Source of the DNA: Nocardia puris
GTDB taxonomy: Bacteria; Actinomycetota; Actinomycetes; Mycobacteriales; Mycobacteriaceae
Assembly: GCF_003315035.1 (NCBI RefSeq)
Contig: NZ_QNRE01000002.1
Span: 372,001 to 436,000, forward strand
Length of the DNA stretch: 64,000 nt
Reading direction: 5' to 3'
The notes below the pieces were generated by a model. That model had not been told where the DNA came from and did not search any database. It was given only the letters and a program-made list of their open reading frames with translations. Shown in pieces: positions 24,159-33,012 of this stretch. Every line of letters begins with the position of its first letter. Within the stretch, counting starts at the first letter, position 1. The position numbers and the translations under genes were made by a program.

Positions 24159-25268
24159 ATGACCACCACCCTCACCACCGACCCGCCACGCACCGCGCCA
24201 CGGCTCGACCTCCGCCGCACACCTTCCCCCGGCACCCTGCGCGACCTCGCCGTCTACGGCGGCGCGGTGCTCATAGCCCTGCTGGCCGGACTCGGGCTCG
24301 TAGTGCTCAGCGGCGCGGACCCTGTCACCGCCGCCGACGCGCTGTGGGCGGGGATGTTCGGCTCCCCCTACGGATTCGGCAGCGCGCTCAACGCGGCCGC
24401 CGTGCTCGCCCTCATCGGCACCGGCTTCACCATCGCCAAGCGCGCCGGACTGGTGAATGTCGGCGCGGAAGGCCAACTGGCACTGGGCGGTATCGCCGCC
24501 ACCGCCGTCGGCATCCACCTGCCCGCGAACACCCCCACCGCTGTCGGGGTGCCGATGGTGTTGCTCGCCGGGTTCGCGGCGGGCGCGGCGTGGGCGGGGA
24601 TCGCGGCTTGGCTCACCGTGTGGCGGGGCACCAGCGAGGTGATCACCACGCTGCTGCTCAATTTCGTCGGACTCGGCCTGGTCCTGCTGGTCGTGCACGA
24701 GGAAGGGCTGCTACGCCAGCCGGTCACCTCGGCCGAAACTCTCCCGCAGTCACCGCCTTTGGTCGAAGGCGCTCGGTTGCCACTGCTCGGCACACCCGGA
24801 TCGCCCGCGACCGTCGCGGTGATCGTCGCGGTGGCCGCGGCGGTGATCACCGCGATCGTGTTGCGGCGCACAGCAACCGGCACGCGCCTCACCGCCGTCG
24901 GGCACTCGGAACCGGCCGCGGCCCGGCTCGGCCTACCGGTCGGGAAGCTGCGGTTCGGGTCGCTGTCCGTCGCGGGCGGGCTGGCCGGCGTCGCGGGGGC
25001 GGGCCTGGTCGCGACCGTGCCCTTCATCCTGGCCGAGCACTTCACCTCGGGATACGGCTTCGCCGGGCTCGTCGTCGGACTGCTGGCACGTGGATCGCTC
25101 ACGGCCGTCTGCGGTGTCGCCCTCGCCTTCGGCCTGCTGTCCTCGGGCGGGATCAATCTGCAACTGGCGGCGGGAGTTCCGGCGTCGAGCGTGCAGGTGG
25201 TGCAGAGCCTGCTCATCATCCTGGTCGCCGGCGCGGCGATCCTGCTGCGCGGGGAGGGCACCCGATGA
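24159..25268 (+). CDS. BMP-type (nucleoside) ABC transporter permease 1
   Basis: 369 residues with about nine hydrophobic helices of the BPD_transp_2 family. Typical features are LALIGTGFTIAKRAGLVNVGAEGQL near residues 85-110, GTSEVITTLLLNFVGL, TAVGHSEPAAARLGLPVGK and LVVGLLARGSLTAVCGVALA. This is the larger permease of the nucleoside/NupP-like pair. The ATG at 24159 has no strong ribosome site, perhaps because the original junction with the ATPase gene was disrupted. It overlaps permease 2 by ATGA. Confidence 0.9.
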   Translation: MTTTLTTDPPRTAPRLDLRRTPSPGTLRDLAVYGGAVLIALLAGLGLVVLSGADPVTAADALWAGMFGSPYGFGSALNAAAVLALIGTGFTIAKRAGLVNVGAEGQLALGGIAATAVGIHLPANTPTAVGVPMVLLAGFAAGAAWAGIAAWLTVWRGTSEVITTLLLNFVGLGLVLLVVHEEGLLRQPVTSAETLPQSPPLVEGARLPLLGTPGSPATVAVIVAVAAAVITAIVLRRTATGTRLTAVGHSEPAAARLGLPVGKLRFGSLSVAGGLAGVAGAGLVATVPFILAEHFTSGYGFAGLVVGLLARGSLTAVCGVALAFGLLSSGGINLQLAAGVPASSVQVVQSLLIILVAGAAILLRGEGTR

Positions 25269-26188
25269 GCGCGCTCGGCGAACTCCTCGACGGCGGTGTG
25301 CGGCTGGCCATCCCGCTGGCTCTGGCCTCGGCGGGCGAACTGATCAGCGAACGCGCCGGCGTCCTGAACCTGAGCGTCGAAGCGATGATGCTCACCGGGG
25401 CGTTCGCCGGGGCCATCGGCGCGCACACCAGCGGCAGCGCGGCGGGCGGGGTGCTGTGCGCGGCCGCGGCGGCGCTACTGGTCGCGGTGTTGCAGGCGGT
25501 GCTGAGCGTGACCCTGCGCGCCGACCAGATCGTCACCGGCATCGCCGCCAACGCTTTGGCCCTCGGCGCGACCACCTACGGCGCGCGCCTCTACTTCACC
25601 GAAGGCCGTGGCGTTCCCGGCTTCGACAAACTGGAAATCCCACTCCTGCACGACATTCCGCTGCTCGGCCCGGCCCTGTTCGGCCAGACCGCGCTCGGCT
25701 ACCTCGCCATCGCCGTCACCGTGCTGCTCGCGGTGCTGTTCAGCCACCGCACCGGGCTCGGGCTGGCGGTGAGCGCCGTCGGTGAGGACGCCCTCACCGC
25801 CGACCGCTCCGGCTTGCCCGTGCGGATGATCCGCTACGGCGTCGTCCTGCTCACCGGCCTCACCGCCGGCCTGGCGGGCGCGCACCTGGCGCTGGCCGAC
25901 GTGCACGCGTTCACCGACAACCTCACCGCGGGCGCGGGCTACCTCGCCGTGGTCGCGGTGATCGCCGGCCGGTGGCGCTCCTGGCCCACGCTGGCCGCCG
26001 CGCTGTTCTTCGGGCTGGCCCAGGCCTTGCAGTTCGCCGCGCCGTCGTTCGGACTGCACCTGCCGACGGCCGTACTGGTCATGTCCCCCTACCTGCTGGC
26101 GGTGCTCGCCGTGAGCGGTCTGGTTGGCGCGAGCCGTGCCCCCGCCACCCTCACCGTCCCCTTCCTCCGAGAGGCCAAGGCCCGATGA
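25265..26188 (+). CDS. BMP-type (nucleoside) ABC transporter permease 2
   Basis: 307 residues, BPD_transp_2 family, about eight helices. It has LASAGELISERAGVLNLSVEAMMLTGAF at the N-terminus, which is diagnostic of the NupQ/YufQ-like second permease, plus LRADQIVTGIAANALALGAT and AVGEDALTADRSGLPV. The start overlaps permease 1 (ATGA) and the stop overlaps the next gene (ATGA). It forms the membrane channel with permease 1 for uptake of a purine or pyrimidine-like compound. Confidence 0.92.
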   Translation: MSALGELLDGGVRLAIPLALASAGELISERAGVLNLSVEAMMLTGAFAGAIGAHTSGSAAGGVLCAAAAALLVAVLQAVLSVTLRADQIVTGIAANALALGATTYGARLYFTEGRGVPGFDKLEIPLLHDIPLLGPALFGQTALGYLAIAVTVLLAVLFSHRTGLGLAVSAVGEDALTADRSGLPVRMIRYGVVLLTGLTAGLAGAHLALADVHAFTDNLTAGAGYLAVVAVIAGRWRSWPTLAAALFFGLAQALQFAAPSFGLHLPTAVLVMSPYLLAVLAVSGLVGASRAPATLTVPFLREAKAR

Positions 26189-27156
26189 CCCTGATCCTCA
26201 CCCGCTCCGAGGTGCTCGCCCTGCTCGTGCTGCCCGAGGTGATCGACGCGGTGCGGCACGCGCACGCCGACCTGGCACGCGGCGACGCGGTGCTGCCCGC
26301 CCCGCCGGCGATGCGGCTGACCGGCACGGATTCCCGCTTCCTGGCCATGGCCGCGCTGTCCCGCCGCGCCGGGCTCGCCGCGGTGAAACTGCTCGCCGAT
26401 ATGCCGGGCAACCGCGAATACGGCCTGCCCGCACAGCGTTCCGCGATCCTCACCGTCGCCACCGACGACGGGTCCTGCGACGCGCTCATCGACGGCGCGG
26501 CCGTCACCCGGTTCCGCACCGCCGCCGCCTCGGCGGTCGCCACCGCCGAACTCGCGCGTCCCGACAGTCGGGTGCTCGGCCTGGTCGGTGCCGGCGCGCT
26601 GGCCCACACCCACCTCGAGGCGCTGCGCGCGGTGCACGATTTCGACAAGGTGTTGGTGTGGAGTCGCAGCACGGTGACCGCGCGGGCCTTCGCGACCGGC
26701 ACCGGCGTCGACGTCGCGGACTCCGTGGAACAGGTGGTCCGCACCGCCGACGTGCTGTGCACGCTCACCCCGGCGAAAGAACCTGTGGTGCAAGGGAAGT
26801 GGTTCGAGCTCGGCCTGCACGTGAACGCGGTGGGCGCGCCGCCTCGGCCGGATCATCGCGAAATCGACACCGAGGGCATCCGGCGGGCGAAGGTCGTGGT
26901 CGACAGCAGGCTGACGGCGCTGAGCGAATCCGGGGACGTGCTGATCCCCTTGCGGGAGGGCGCGATCGCGCACGCCGATATCGACACCGAGATCGGTGAG
27001 GTCGTCGCCGGCACGAAACCCGGTCGCACCGGCGCCGACCAGATCACCCTCTACAACTCCCTCGGCGTCGGGCTGCAGGACCTCGCGGCGGCCCGGCTGC
27101 TCGTCGACGCCGCGCGGAAACAGGGGATCGGCACCGAGATAGATCTGGGGGCGTGA
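26185..27156 (+). CDS. Ornithine cyclodeaminase / mu-crystallin family protein
   Basis: 323 residues with the NAD(P)-binding Rossmann segment RVLGLVGAGALAHTHLEAL near residue 130, the substrate-side motif AAVKLLADMPGNREYGLP, and GAAVTRFRTAAASAVATAEL. The family includes ornithine cyclodeaminase, ketimine reductase and alanine dehydrogenase, so the true reaction is open. Its start overlaps permease 2 (ATGA) and one base separates it from the amidohydrolase. It is thus an integral part of the transport operon and likely acts on a product derived from the imported compound. Confidence 0.88.
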   Translation: MTLILTRSEVLALLVLPEVIDAVRHAHADLARGDAVLPAPPAMRLTGTDSRFLAMAALSRRAGLAAVKLLADMPGNREYGLPAQRSAILTVATDDGSCDALIDGAAVTRFRTAAASAVATAELARPDSRVLGLVGAGALAHTHLEALRAVHDFDKVLVWSRSTVTARAFATGTGVDVADSVEQVVRTADVLCTLTPAKEPVVQGKWFELGLHVNAVGAPPRPDHREIDTEGIRRAKVVVDSRLTALSESGDVLIPLREGAIAHADIDTEIGEVVAGTKPGRTGADQITLYNSLGVGLQDLAAARLLVDAARKQGIGTEIDLGA

Positions 27157-27157
27157 G

Positions 27158-28318
27158 ATGGGCGAACTCACCCTGTTGCGCGACGGAAACCCTTGGGGCA
27201 CAGGCACACCGACCGACCTCTACATCCGTAACGGGCGATTCGTCGCGGCGGGGGAGCCGGACCGGGTGATCGATCTGGCGGGCGCGCAGGTCTTCCCGGG
27301 ACTGATCGACGCGCACTGCCACCTCGACAAGACCCTCTGGGGCGCGCGTTGGGTGCCCAACACCGCCGGGCCGCGCCTGGCCGACAAGATAGACTACGTC
27401 CGGCGCCGAGGCGTCGAGTTCGGCGTGCCGTCCGCCGATCGCGTCGCGGCACTCCTGCGCCACATGTCCTCGCGCGGCACCACCCGCGTGCGCACCCATA
27501 CCGACGTGGCGCCCCACCTCGGCCTCGACGGCTGCCACGCGGTTCGCGAGGCCGCCGAACAGGTCGCCGACCGAATCACCGTGCAGCAGGCCGCCTTTCC
27601 GCAATTCGGTCTCCTCACGAACCCCGGAACGCTCGAGCTGATGGACCGCGCACTGCGCACCGGTCTGGCGCAGGTGGTCGGTGGGATCGACCCGGCGGGC
27701 GTGGACCGCGACCCGGTGCGCCACCTCGACGCCGTGTTCGGCCTCGCCACCACCCACGCCGCCCCCGTCGACCTGCACCTGCACGACCGAGGAACCCTCG
27801 GCGCCTGGCAGCTCGAGCTGATCATCGAGCGCACCCGCGCGACCGGCATGCACGGGCGCGTCACCGTCGGCCACGCCTACGCCCTCGGCGACGTCGAGCC
27901 CGCCCGCCAGGCCGACCTGGTCGCCGGACTCGCCGAAGCGGGCATCAGTATCGCCACCTGCGCCGCCCACAGCGACCCGCTGCCGCCCTTGCACGCCATG
28001 GGCGCGGCGGGCGCGAACCTCGCCGCCGGCAGCGACGGCATCCGCGACCTCTGGTCGCCCTACGGCGACGGCGACATGCTCACGCGCGCCAGGCAACTCG
28101 CGTATCGCGCCGACTGCCACGCCGACGATGAGATCGAAGTCGCCCTGCGCGCGGCTACTTTCGGCGGCGCGATCGCGCTCGGTCACTCCGGCTACGGACT
28201 GCGCGAAGGCGACGTCGCCGACCTCGTCGCCGTGCCGGGCGCGACCGCGGCCGAATCGGTGGTCACCTGCGGCGAGCGCGCGCTGGTGATGCACGCCGGA
28301 AAGGTGGTCGCGCCGTGA
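27158..28318 (+). CDS. Amidohydrolase family protein, cytosine-deaminase-like
   Basis: 386 residues. The metal site is visible as DAHCHLDKT near residue 50, and later metal or substrate residues appear in HLHDRG, TVGHAYALG and AAGSDGIRDLWSPYGDGDML. The last motif parallels the TDNIRDPF region of bacterial cytosine deaminase CodA. A metal-dependent deamination or ring-opening hydrolysis of a nucleobase-like substrate is inferred. A one-base gap to the preceding cyclodeaminase-family gene and the following binding protein place it in a scavenging pathway. Confidence 0.85.
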   Translation: MGELTLLRDGNPWGTGTPTDLYIRNGRFVAAGEPDRVIDLAGAQVFPGLIDAHCHLDKTLWGARWVPNTAGPRLADKIDYVRRRGVEFGVPSADRVAALLRHMSSRGTTRVRTHTDVAPHLGLDGCHAVREAAEQVADRITVQQAAFPQFGLLTNPGTLELMDRALRTGLAQVVGGIDPAGVDRDPVRHLDAVFGLATTHAAPVDLHLHDRGTLGAWQLELIIERTRATGMHGRVTVGHAYALGDVEPARQADLVAGLAEAGISIATCAAHSDPLPPLHAMGAAGANLAAGSDGIRDLWSPYGDGDMLTRARQLAYRADCHADDEIEVALRAATFGGAIALGHSGYGLREGDVADLVAVPGATAAESVVTCGERALVMHAGKVVAP

Positions 28319-28374
28319 TATCCGCCTGAAATCCCTTGGCCCCCCTTATCCCTCCCGTTCGACAAGGAATACCC

Positions 28375-29352
28375 ATGAAGAAACTCGCTGCCGCCGCTCT
28401 GCTCAGCCTCGCGGCCGGCCTGCTCACCGCCTGCGGAGGCTCCGATGCCGACGCCGATGGCAAGATCAGGGTCGGCGTCATGTTCCCCGGCTCGCTCTCC
28501 GACGACGGATTCATGCAATCCGGCTACGAGGGCTACCAGCGCATCGAACGCGACCTCGCCGACGAGGTCGCGCTCACGAAGGTGGAGCAGGTCCCCGCCG
28601 CCGACTACCAGCAGGTGCTGACCCGCCTGGCCACCGGCTCGGATCTGGTGGTCTCCTTCGGCGGCCAGACCGATTCGGTGCTGCGCCAGGTGGCGCCCTC
28701 GTTCCCCGACGTGAAGTTCGTCGAGATCGGCGGCCCCGCCGACGCCGTCCCGCTGCCCAATCTCGCCTACTATGACCCGGTCCAGGCCGACGGCGGGTTC
28801 CTCGCCGGCGCCTACGCCGCCCTGGTCACCGGCACCGGCAAGGTCGGCTTCATCGGTGGCATGGAACTGCCCGCGATCGTCAAGACCGCCAAGGCCTTCG
28901 AACAAGGTGCCAAACACGTCCGGCCCGAGGTGACCGTGCTGGCCCCGCAGTACGTGGGCGATTTCAACGACGTCGCCAAGGCCAAACAGGCCACCCAGGC
29001 CGATATCGGCGCGGGCGCGGGATCGTTCGGCCAGCAGCTCAACCTCGGCAAACAGGGCTTGGCCCAGGCCGCCAGGGAAGGCAACGCCACGCTGGTCGGC
29101 GGTCCGCTGGTGAAGCCGTGCGGATCCGAGCCCGGCTATGTCGGCTACGTCAAGAGCGACACCGGCGCCGAACTCGAATACGCCGTGCGCGCGGTGATCG
29201 ACGGCACCTTCGAGGCGGCGCAGGTGCCGTTCGGGCTCGCCTCGCCCACCGGAGCCACCGACATCGTCCTGTGCGAGACCACCCCGGAGATCACCGCCGT
29301 GATGGAGAAGGTGAAGCAGGACATCGTGTCCGGAGCCGTCGCCATCGGGTGA
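28375..29352 (+). CDS. BMP family ABC transporter substrate-binding lipoprotein
   Basis: 325 residues from ATG 28375 (site AAGGAAT). The signal peptide AAALLSLAAGLLTACGG has a lipobox at LTAC. The mature protein has the BMP-family pattern VGVMFPGSLSDDGFMQSGYEG, DLVVSFGGQTDSVL, VKFVEIGG, QADGGFLAGAYAALVTGTGKVGFIGG and a VLAPQYVGDFND segment. It captures the substrate outside the cell and delivers it to the permease pair upstream. Being the last gene, 56 bases after the amidohydrolase, it may also have its own promoter. Confidence 0.92.
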   Translation: MKKLAAAALLSLAAGLLTACGGSDADADGKIRVGVMFPGSLSDDGFMQSGYEGYQRIERDLADEVALTKVEQVPAADYQQVLTRLATGSDLVVSFGGQTDSVLRQVAPSFPDVKFVEIGGPADAVPLPNLAYYDPVQADGGFLAGAYAALVTGTGKVGFIGGMELPAIVKTAKAFEQGAKHVRPEVTVLAPQYVGDFNDVAKAKQATQADIGAGAGSFGQQLNLGKQGLAQAAREGNATLVGGPLVKPCGSEPGYVGYVKSDTGAELEYAVRAVIDGTFEAAQVPFGLASPTGATDIVLCETTPEITAVMEKVKQDIVSGAVAIG

Positions 29353-29360
29353 ACCACGCG

Positions 29361-29386
29361 GACCCGGGCGGCCGGCTGTCCGGGTC
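29361..29386. terminator. Hairpin terminator between convergent genes
   Basis: Arms GACCCGG (29361-29367) and CCGGGTC (29380-29386) with a 12-base loop, 8 bases after the binding-protein stop and 12 bases before the stop of the convergent PNPOx-like gene. It could end transcription from both sides. There is no U tract. Confidence 0.6.
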
Positions 29387-29398
29387 TCGCGGCGTTTC

Positions 29399-29908
29399 TC
29401 AGTGGAAGCGCCAGCGGGTGGCCCCGTCCGGCGGCTCGGTCGCGACGCCCACGGCGGATTCGAGCGTCACGAAGTACAGGTGCCACGGCGGTGGGCCGGC
29501 GCTCGGCGCGCTGAACGGCGCGGTCAGCGCGTCACCGGTCACCTCCGCGGGCCAGCCGCCCGCCCGGGCCGTAGCCGCGATGTGCTCGAGGCGCTCCGGA
29601 TCGGTCACCACCGCGGCCGTGCCCTCGAGCACGAGATCGATGCCGCTCAGCGGGATGGCGATCGTGCAGAAGGGGTTGGCGGCGAGGTTGCGGGACTTGC
29701 GGGTGGAGAGGCCGCTGGTGAAGTAGATGCCGCCGTCACCCCAGAACGCCCCGATGCCGGTGGTGTGCGGGCGGCCGTCGGGATCACCGGTGCTGAGGTA
29801 GGAGGGCTTGTCCGGTGCGGCGGCGAAACCCTCCAGCGCCGCGCGCGCCCGCTCCCAGGGCAGCGGCGGCTGCCCGTAGTGGTCGAGGTTGATGGTGTCG
29901 ATCGTCAT
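29399..29908 (-). CDS. Pyridoxamine 5'-phosphate oxidase-like (split-barrel) protein
   Basis: 169 residues. The split-barrel flavin/F420-binding pattern includes PSYLSTGDPDGRPHTTGIGAFW, GIYFTSGLSTRKSRNLAANP (phosphate-binding basic patch) and the C-terminal signature TRWRFH. Such proteins bind FMN, F420 or haem; a reductase or oxidase role is likely but the substrate is unknown. The gene stands alone between the terminator hairpin and an aminotransferase gene 57 bases away in the same direction. Confidence 0.85.
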   Translation of the reverse strand: MTIDTINLDHYGQPPLPWERARAALEGFAAAPDKPSYLSTGDPDGRPHTTGIGAFWGDGGIYFTSGLSTRKSRNLAANPFCTIAIPLSGIDLVLEGTAAVVTDPERLEHIAATARAGGWPAEVTGDALTAPFSAPSAGPPPWHLYFVTLESAVGVATEPPDGATRWRFH

Positions 29909-29965
29909 GGCGCTCCTCCAGGGTCGTTACCGGTGCAGACCCGGCGAGCGCCCGGAATTCATCGG

Positions 29966-31177
29966 CTACTGCTTGTACGTCGCCAGGAACCGGCCGATGC
30001 GCTCGATGATCGCCTCCAGCTCGTCGGCGTGCGGGAGGGTGACGATGCGGAAGTGGTCGGGGCGCGGCCAGTTGAATCCGGTGCCCTGCACGATGTGCAG
30101 CTTCTCCTGGAGCAGCAGGTCGAGCACGAACTGTTCGTCGTCGTGGATCGGATACATGTCCAGATCGATCTTCGGGAACGCGTAGAGCGCACCCTCCGGC
30201 TTCACGCAGGAGACGCCGGGAATCGCGTTGAGTGCGTCCCACGCCCGGTCGCGCTGTTCACGCAAGCGCCCGCCCGGCAGGGTGAGATCGTAGATGCTCT
30301 GGTGCCCGCCGAGCGCGGCCTGAATCGCTTGCTGCGCGGGCACATTCGCGCACAGGCGCAGGCCGGCGAGCATGGTCAGGCCCTCGAGGTAGTTCTCGGC
30401 GTGCTGCGTCGGGCCCGACACCGCGAGCCAGCCGGAACGGAAACCCGCGCTGCGGTAGGACTTCGACAGGCCCGAGAACGTCAGGCACAGCACGTCGGGG
30501 GCGAGCGAGGCCGTCGCGACGTGCTCGGAGTCGTCGTAGCGGATCTTGTCGTAGATCTCGTCGGAGAACACCACAAGATTGTGGCGGCGCGCGATCTCGA
30601 GCAGTTCGCGCAGGACCTCCGGCGGATAGACGGCGCCGGTCGGGTTGTTCGGGTTGATGATCACCAAGCCGCGCGTGCGGTCGGTGATCTTGGCCTCGAT
30701 ATCGGCCAGGTCCGGGTACCAGCCCGCCGCCTCGTCGCAGAGGTAGTGCACCGGGCGGCCGCCGTTGAGCGCGGTGGCGGCGGTCCACAGCGGGAAATCC
30801 GGTGCGGGGACCAGGATTTCGTCACCGTTCTCCAGCAGGGCGGTGATCGCCATCATGACCAGTTCGGAGACGCCGTTGCCGAGGAAGACGCGCTCGACGT
30901 CGAGATCGGCGACGCCGAGCGTCTCGTAGTACTGCACCACCGCGCGCCGCGCCGACAGCAGGCCCTTGGACGAGGAGTACCCGCTCGACTGCGGCAGGTT
31001 GCGGACGATGTCCTGCAGAATCTCCGGCGGCGCCTCGAACCCGAACAGCAGCGGGTTGCCGGTGTTGAGCTTCACCACGTGATGCCCCTCGGCCTCCAGC
31101 CGGGCCGCGTGCTCGGCGACCGGCCCGCGGATCTCGTACGACACACCCGCCAGCTTGCTCGACTGCTTGACCTGCAT
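29966..31177 (-). CDS. Pyridoxal-phosphate-dependent aminotransferase, AlaA/AlaT type
   Basis: 403 residues, class I/II fold. Landmarks are LNTGNPLLFGFEAPPEI at the N-terminus, SSGYSSSKGLLSARRAV, PDFPLWTAATALNGG, the Asn/Pro motif NPNNPTGAVYP, the Asp of VVFSDEIYDKI, and the PLP lysine in SGLSKSYRSAGFRSGW. These match the alanine/glutamate-pyruvate transaminase subgroup; the exact amino donor is inferred. The divergent HxlR regulator and two palindromes next to this start suggest that it is controlled locally. Confidence 0.92.
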   Translation of the reverse strand: MQVKQSSKLAGVSYEIRGPVAEHAARLEAEGHHVVKLNTGNPLLFGFEAPPEILQDIVRNLPQSSGYSSSKGLLSARRAVVQYYETLGVADLDVERVFLGNGVSELVMMAITALLENGDEILVPAPDFPLWTAATALNGGRPVHYLCDEAAGWYPDLADIEAKITDRTRGLVIINPNNPTGAVYPPEVLRELLEIARRHNLVVFSDEIYDKIRYDDSEHVATASLAPDVLCLTFSGLSKSYRSAGFRSGWLAVSGPTQHAENYLEGLTMLAGLRLCANVPAQQAIQAALGGHQSIYDLTLPGGRLREQRDRAWDALNAIPGVSCVKPEGALYAFPKIDLDMYPIHDDEQFVLDLLLQEKLHIVQGTGFNWPRPDHFRIVTLPHADELEAIIERIGRFLATYKQ

Positions 31178-31213
31178 GAACGTCCCTTCTCACGGCGAAT
31201 GCGGACCACTCTA

Positions 31214-31249
31214 CTTGGTTTTTCCAAGTTTGCACTTGGAATTTCCAAG
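31214..31249. promoter_or_regulatory. Twin 15-base palindromes, probable HxlR operators
   Basis: CTTGGTTTTTCCAAG (31214-31228) and CTTGGAATTTCCAAG (31235-31249) have identical arms and centres 21 bases apart, two helical turns. They lie between the divergent aminotransferase and HxlR genes. The second is a full 7-base-arm dyad. The AT-rich centres stand out sharply in this GC-rich DNA. Confidence 0.8.
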
Positions 31250-31270
31250 CGTTCGCCTACAGTGGGGGAC

Positions 31271-31849
31271 GTGCCACGCCGAAGCTACGACCACTACTGC
31301 GCCGCCAGCCGGGCCCTCGACGTCGTCGGGGACCGGTGGAGCCTGCTGGTGGTGCGCGAATTGTGTTCGGGCCCGCGCCGATACAGCGATCTGTTCGCCG
31401 ATCTGCCCGGCATCAGCACCGATGTGCTGGCGAGCAGGCTCAAGGATCTGGAGCGCGACGGCATCCTCACCCGTCACCGCACCGGGCCGCGCGCCACCAC
31501 CACGGCCTACGAACTCACCCCGGAAGGTGCGGCGCTGCGGCCCGTGCTCGAGGCGCTGTCGGCTTGGGGGACGACATATTTGGGCGAGCGCCGCCCCACC
31601 GACGCCGTGCGCGCCCATTGGTTCGCGCTACCGCTCGGCCGCGCCATCGCCGAGCACTACGACAAGGCGACGGTGACCGTGCGCATCGGCGACACCGTCT
31701 TCCACGTGGTCGTCGACGAGAACGGGATCACCCACCACGACGGTCCCGCACCCGACCCGGCCCCGGAACTCCACCTCGATCTGGGCGGTGCGATCGCGGT
31801 AGCGCGAGGGGAGCGTTCGCTGGCCGAGGTGGTGCCGGGGATTTCCTGA
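31271..31849 (+). CDS. HxlR family winged-helix regulator with C-terminal sensor-like domain
   Basis: 192 residues from GTG 31271. The HxlR helix-turn-helix covers residues 8-100 (YDHYCAASRALDVVGDRWSLLVV, CSGPRRYSDLFADLPGIS, VLASRLKDLERDGILTRH). About 85 extra residues follow (HWFALPLGRAIAEHYDKATV, GDTVFHVVVDENGITHHDG), making it longer than simple HxlR proteins and resembling an SCP2-like lipid or ligand pocket. It probably binds the twin palindromes just upstream, controlling itself and the aminotransferase. Confidence 0.9.
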   Translation: MPRRSYDHYCAASRALDVVGDRWSLLVVRELCSGPRRYSDLFADLPGISTDVLASRLKDLERDGILTRHRTGPRATTTAYELTPEGAALRPVLEALSAWGTTYLGERRPTDAVRAHWFALPLGRAIAEHYDKATVTVRIGDTVFHVVVDENGITHHDGPAPDPAPELHLDLGGAIAVARGERSLAEVVPGIS

Positions 31850-32078
31850 GCCGCTGCTGGTCCGGATCGCTGTCAGTAGTGCGGCTGCACAGGTTGCCGC
31901 CCGCCGAGGCGGTGTGTTCGACGCGCCTGGTCGCGCGCACCGTCATACTTCGCCGTTCTCTATGCTCGGCAGTCACTCCGGCGGCTGGTGTCGGCGAATG
32001 GGCGGTGGTGGCTTCCGCGGTGCGCGGAGACCCAGCTGTCGGCCCGCAATTGCGTGAGCCGGCGCGAGAGCGGGTTGC
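31850..32078. other. Intergenic stretch between convergent HxlR and MerR genes
   Basis: 229 bases in which I see no gene, no strong hairpin and no repeat. Short frames on both strands lack family-like sequence. Confidence 0.4.
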
Positions 32079-32825
32079 TTACGCCGGGTCGGCGTCGGTT
32101 CCGGTCCGTGCTCGGTGGTAGGCCTCGCCCAGCCGGCGCATCACGTCGATCTGGGCGGGGTTGTAGAGCTCGGTCACGGCGGTGCCGATGGCCTGGGCGG
32201 TGCGTTCCGGGTCCAGTGCCGAAGCGGCGTTCGCGAGCGCGGGGTAATCGGCGTAGAGCTCGAGGACTTCGGGAAGGAGGCGGGCGGCGAGTGCGGCGCG
32301 GGTACGTTCGTCCGCATCGGCGGGCAGCCTGTCGAAATCGGCGCTGGACGGCAGGAAGCCGGTGTTCCGCATCGCCTCGGCGTACGCGTCGATCGCCGAC
32401 GCGGTCATCACCCGCGACAGCACCACCATGAACCGGCGATCGTTCTCGGAGGCTCCGGACGCGGTGACGGCGGACGCCAGATCGGGCGGCAGATCGGTCG
32501 GGGCCGAGTGCCGCAGAATCACCGCCAGCTCGGCCCGCGCCCGCTGCAAACGCTCGATCGTCGCGGCGAGCTCGGCATCCAGAGTCCGCAGCGCGGCATG
32601 CGGATGCTCGTCCGCATCACCCATCTCGGCGATCTGCCCCAGCGAGAACCCGAGATCTGTCAACCGCTTGATCCGCAGCAGCCGCACCAGGTGCGCCACG
32701 CCATACTTCTTGTATCCGTTGGACGACCGCTCCGGCTCGGGCAACAGCCCGACCTCGTGATAGTGCCGCACCGTCCGCAGACTGGTGCCCGCGAGCTCGG
32801 CGAGCTGACGGGTACTCCACGCCAT
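32079..32825 (-). CDS. MerR family transcriptional regulator
   Basis: 248 residues from ATG 32825. The MerR helix-turn-helix begins at the N-terminus (TRQLAELAGTSLRTVRHYHEVGLLPEPERSSNGY, with the YKKYG wing), then a coiled-coil dimer helix (LRIKRLTDLGFSLGQIAEM to LQRARAELAVIL). The 150-residue C-terminal helical domain is of the TipAS/antibiotic-binding-like kind rather than a metal-binding loop, because no Cys cluster is present. The target is unknown; the neighbours do not point to one. Confidence 0.9.
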   Translation of the reverse strand: MAWSTRQLAELAGTSLRTVRHYHEVGLLPEPERSSNGYKKYGVAHLVRLLRIKRLTDLGFSLGQIAEMGDADEHPHAALRTLDAELAATIERLQRARAELAVILRHSAPTDLPPDLASAVTASGASENDRRFMVVLSRVMTASAIDAYAEAMRNTGFLPSSADFDRLPADADERTRAALAARLLPEVLELYADYPALANAASALDPERTAQAIGTAVTELYNPAQIDVMRRLGEAYHRARTGTDADPA

Positions 32826-33012
32826 GACAACCTCCTCGCACCGGCGACGCATCCACGCCACCCACCCCAGTCTCAACTGTGCCGTAGCGACACAGTCAAG
32901 GCACGCAGCGACCTGCCCGCACCAGCCGGCGCGCAGGAGTACAGGCCCGAACCGGTGCGGGCACCTTGCCACGCACGATGAATGCCGACCAGTTTGCTGC
33001 TGGCGGCCGGAT

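Noticed and set aside
29402..31270. A long plus-strand frame leading into the HxlR gene that would make an 815-residue protein
   Set aside because: The part before 31271 is antisense to the PNPOx-like and aminotransferase genes and has no protein-like pattern. The HxlR domain begins exactly at the GTG at 31271.
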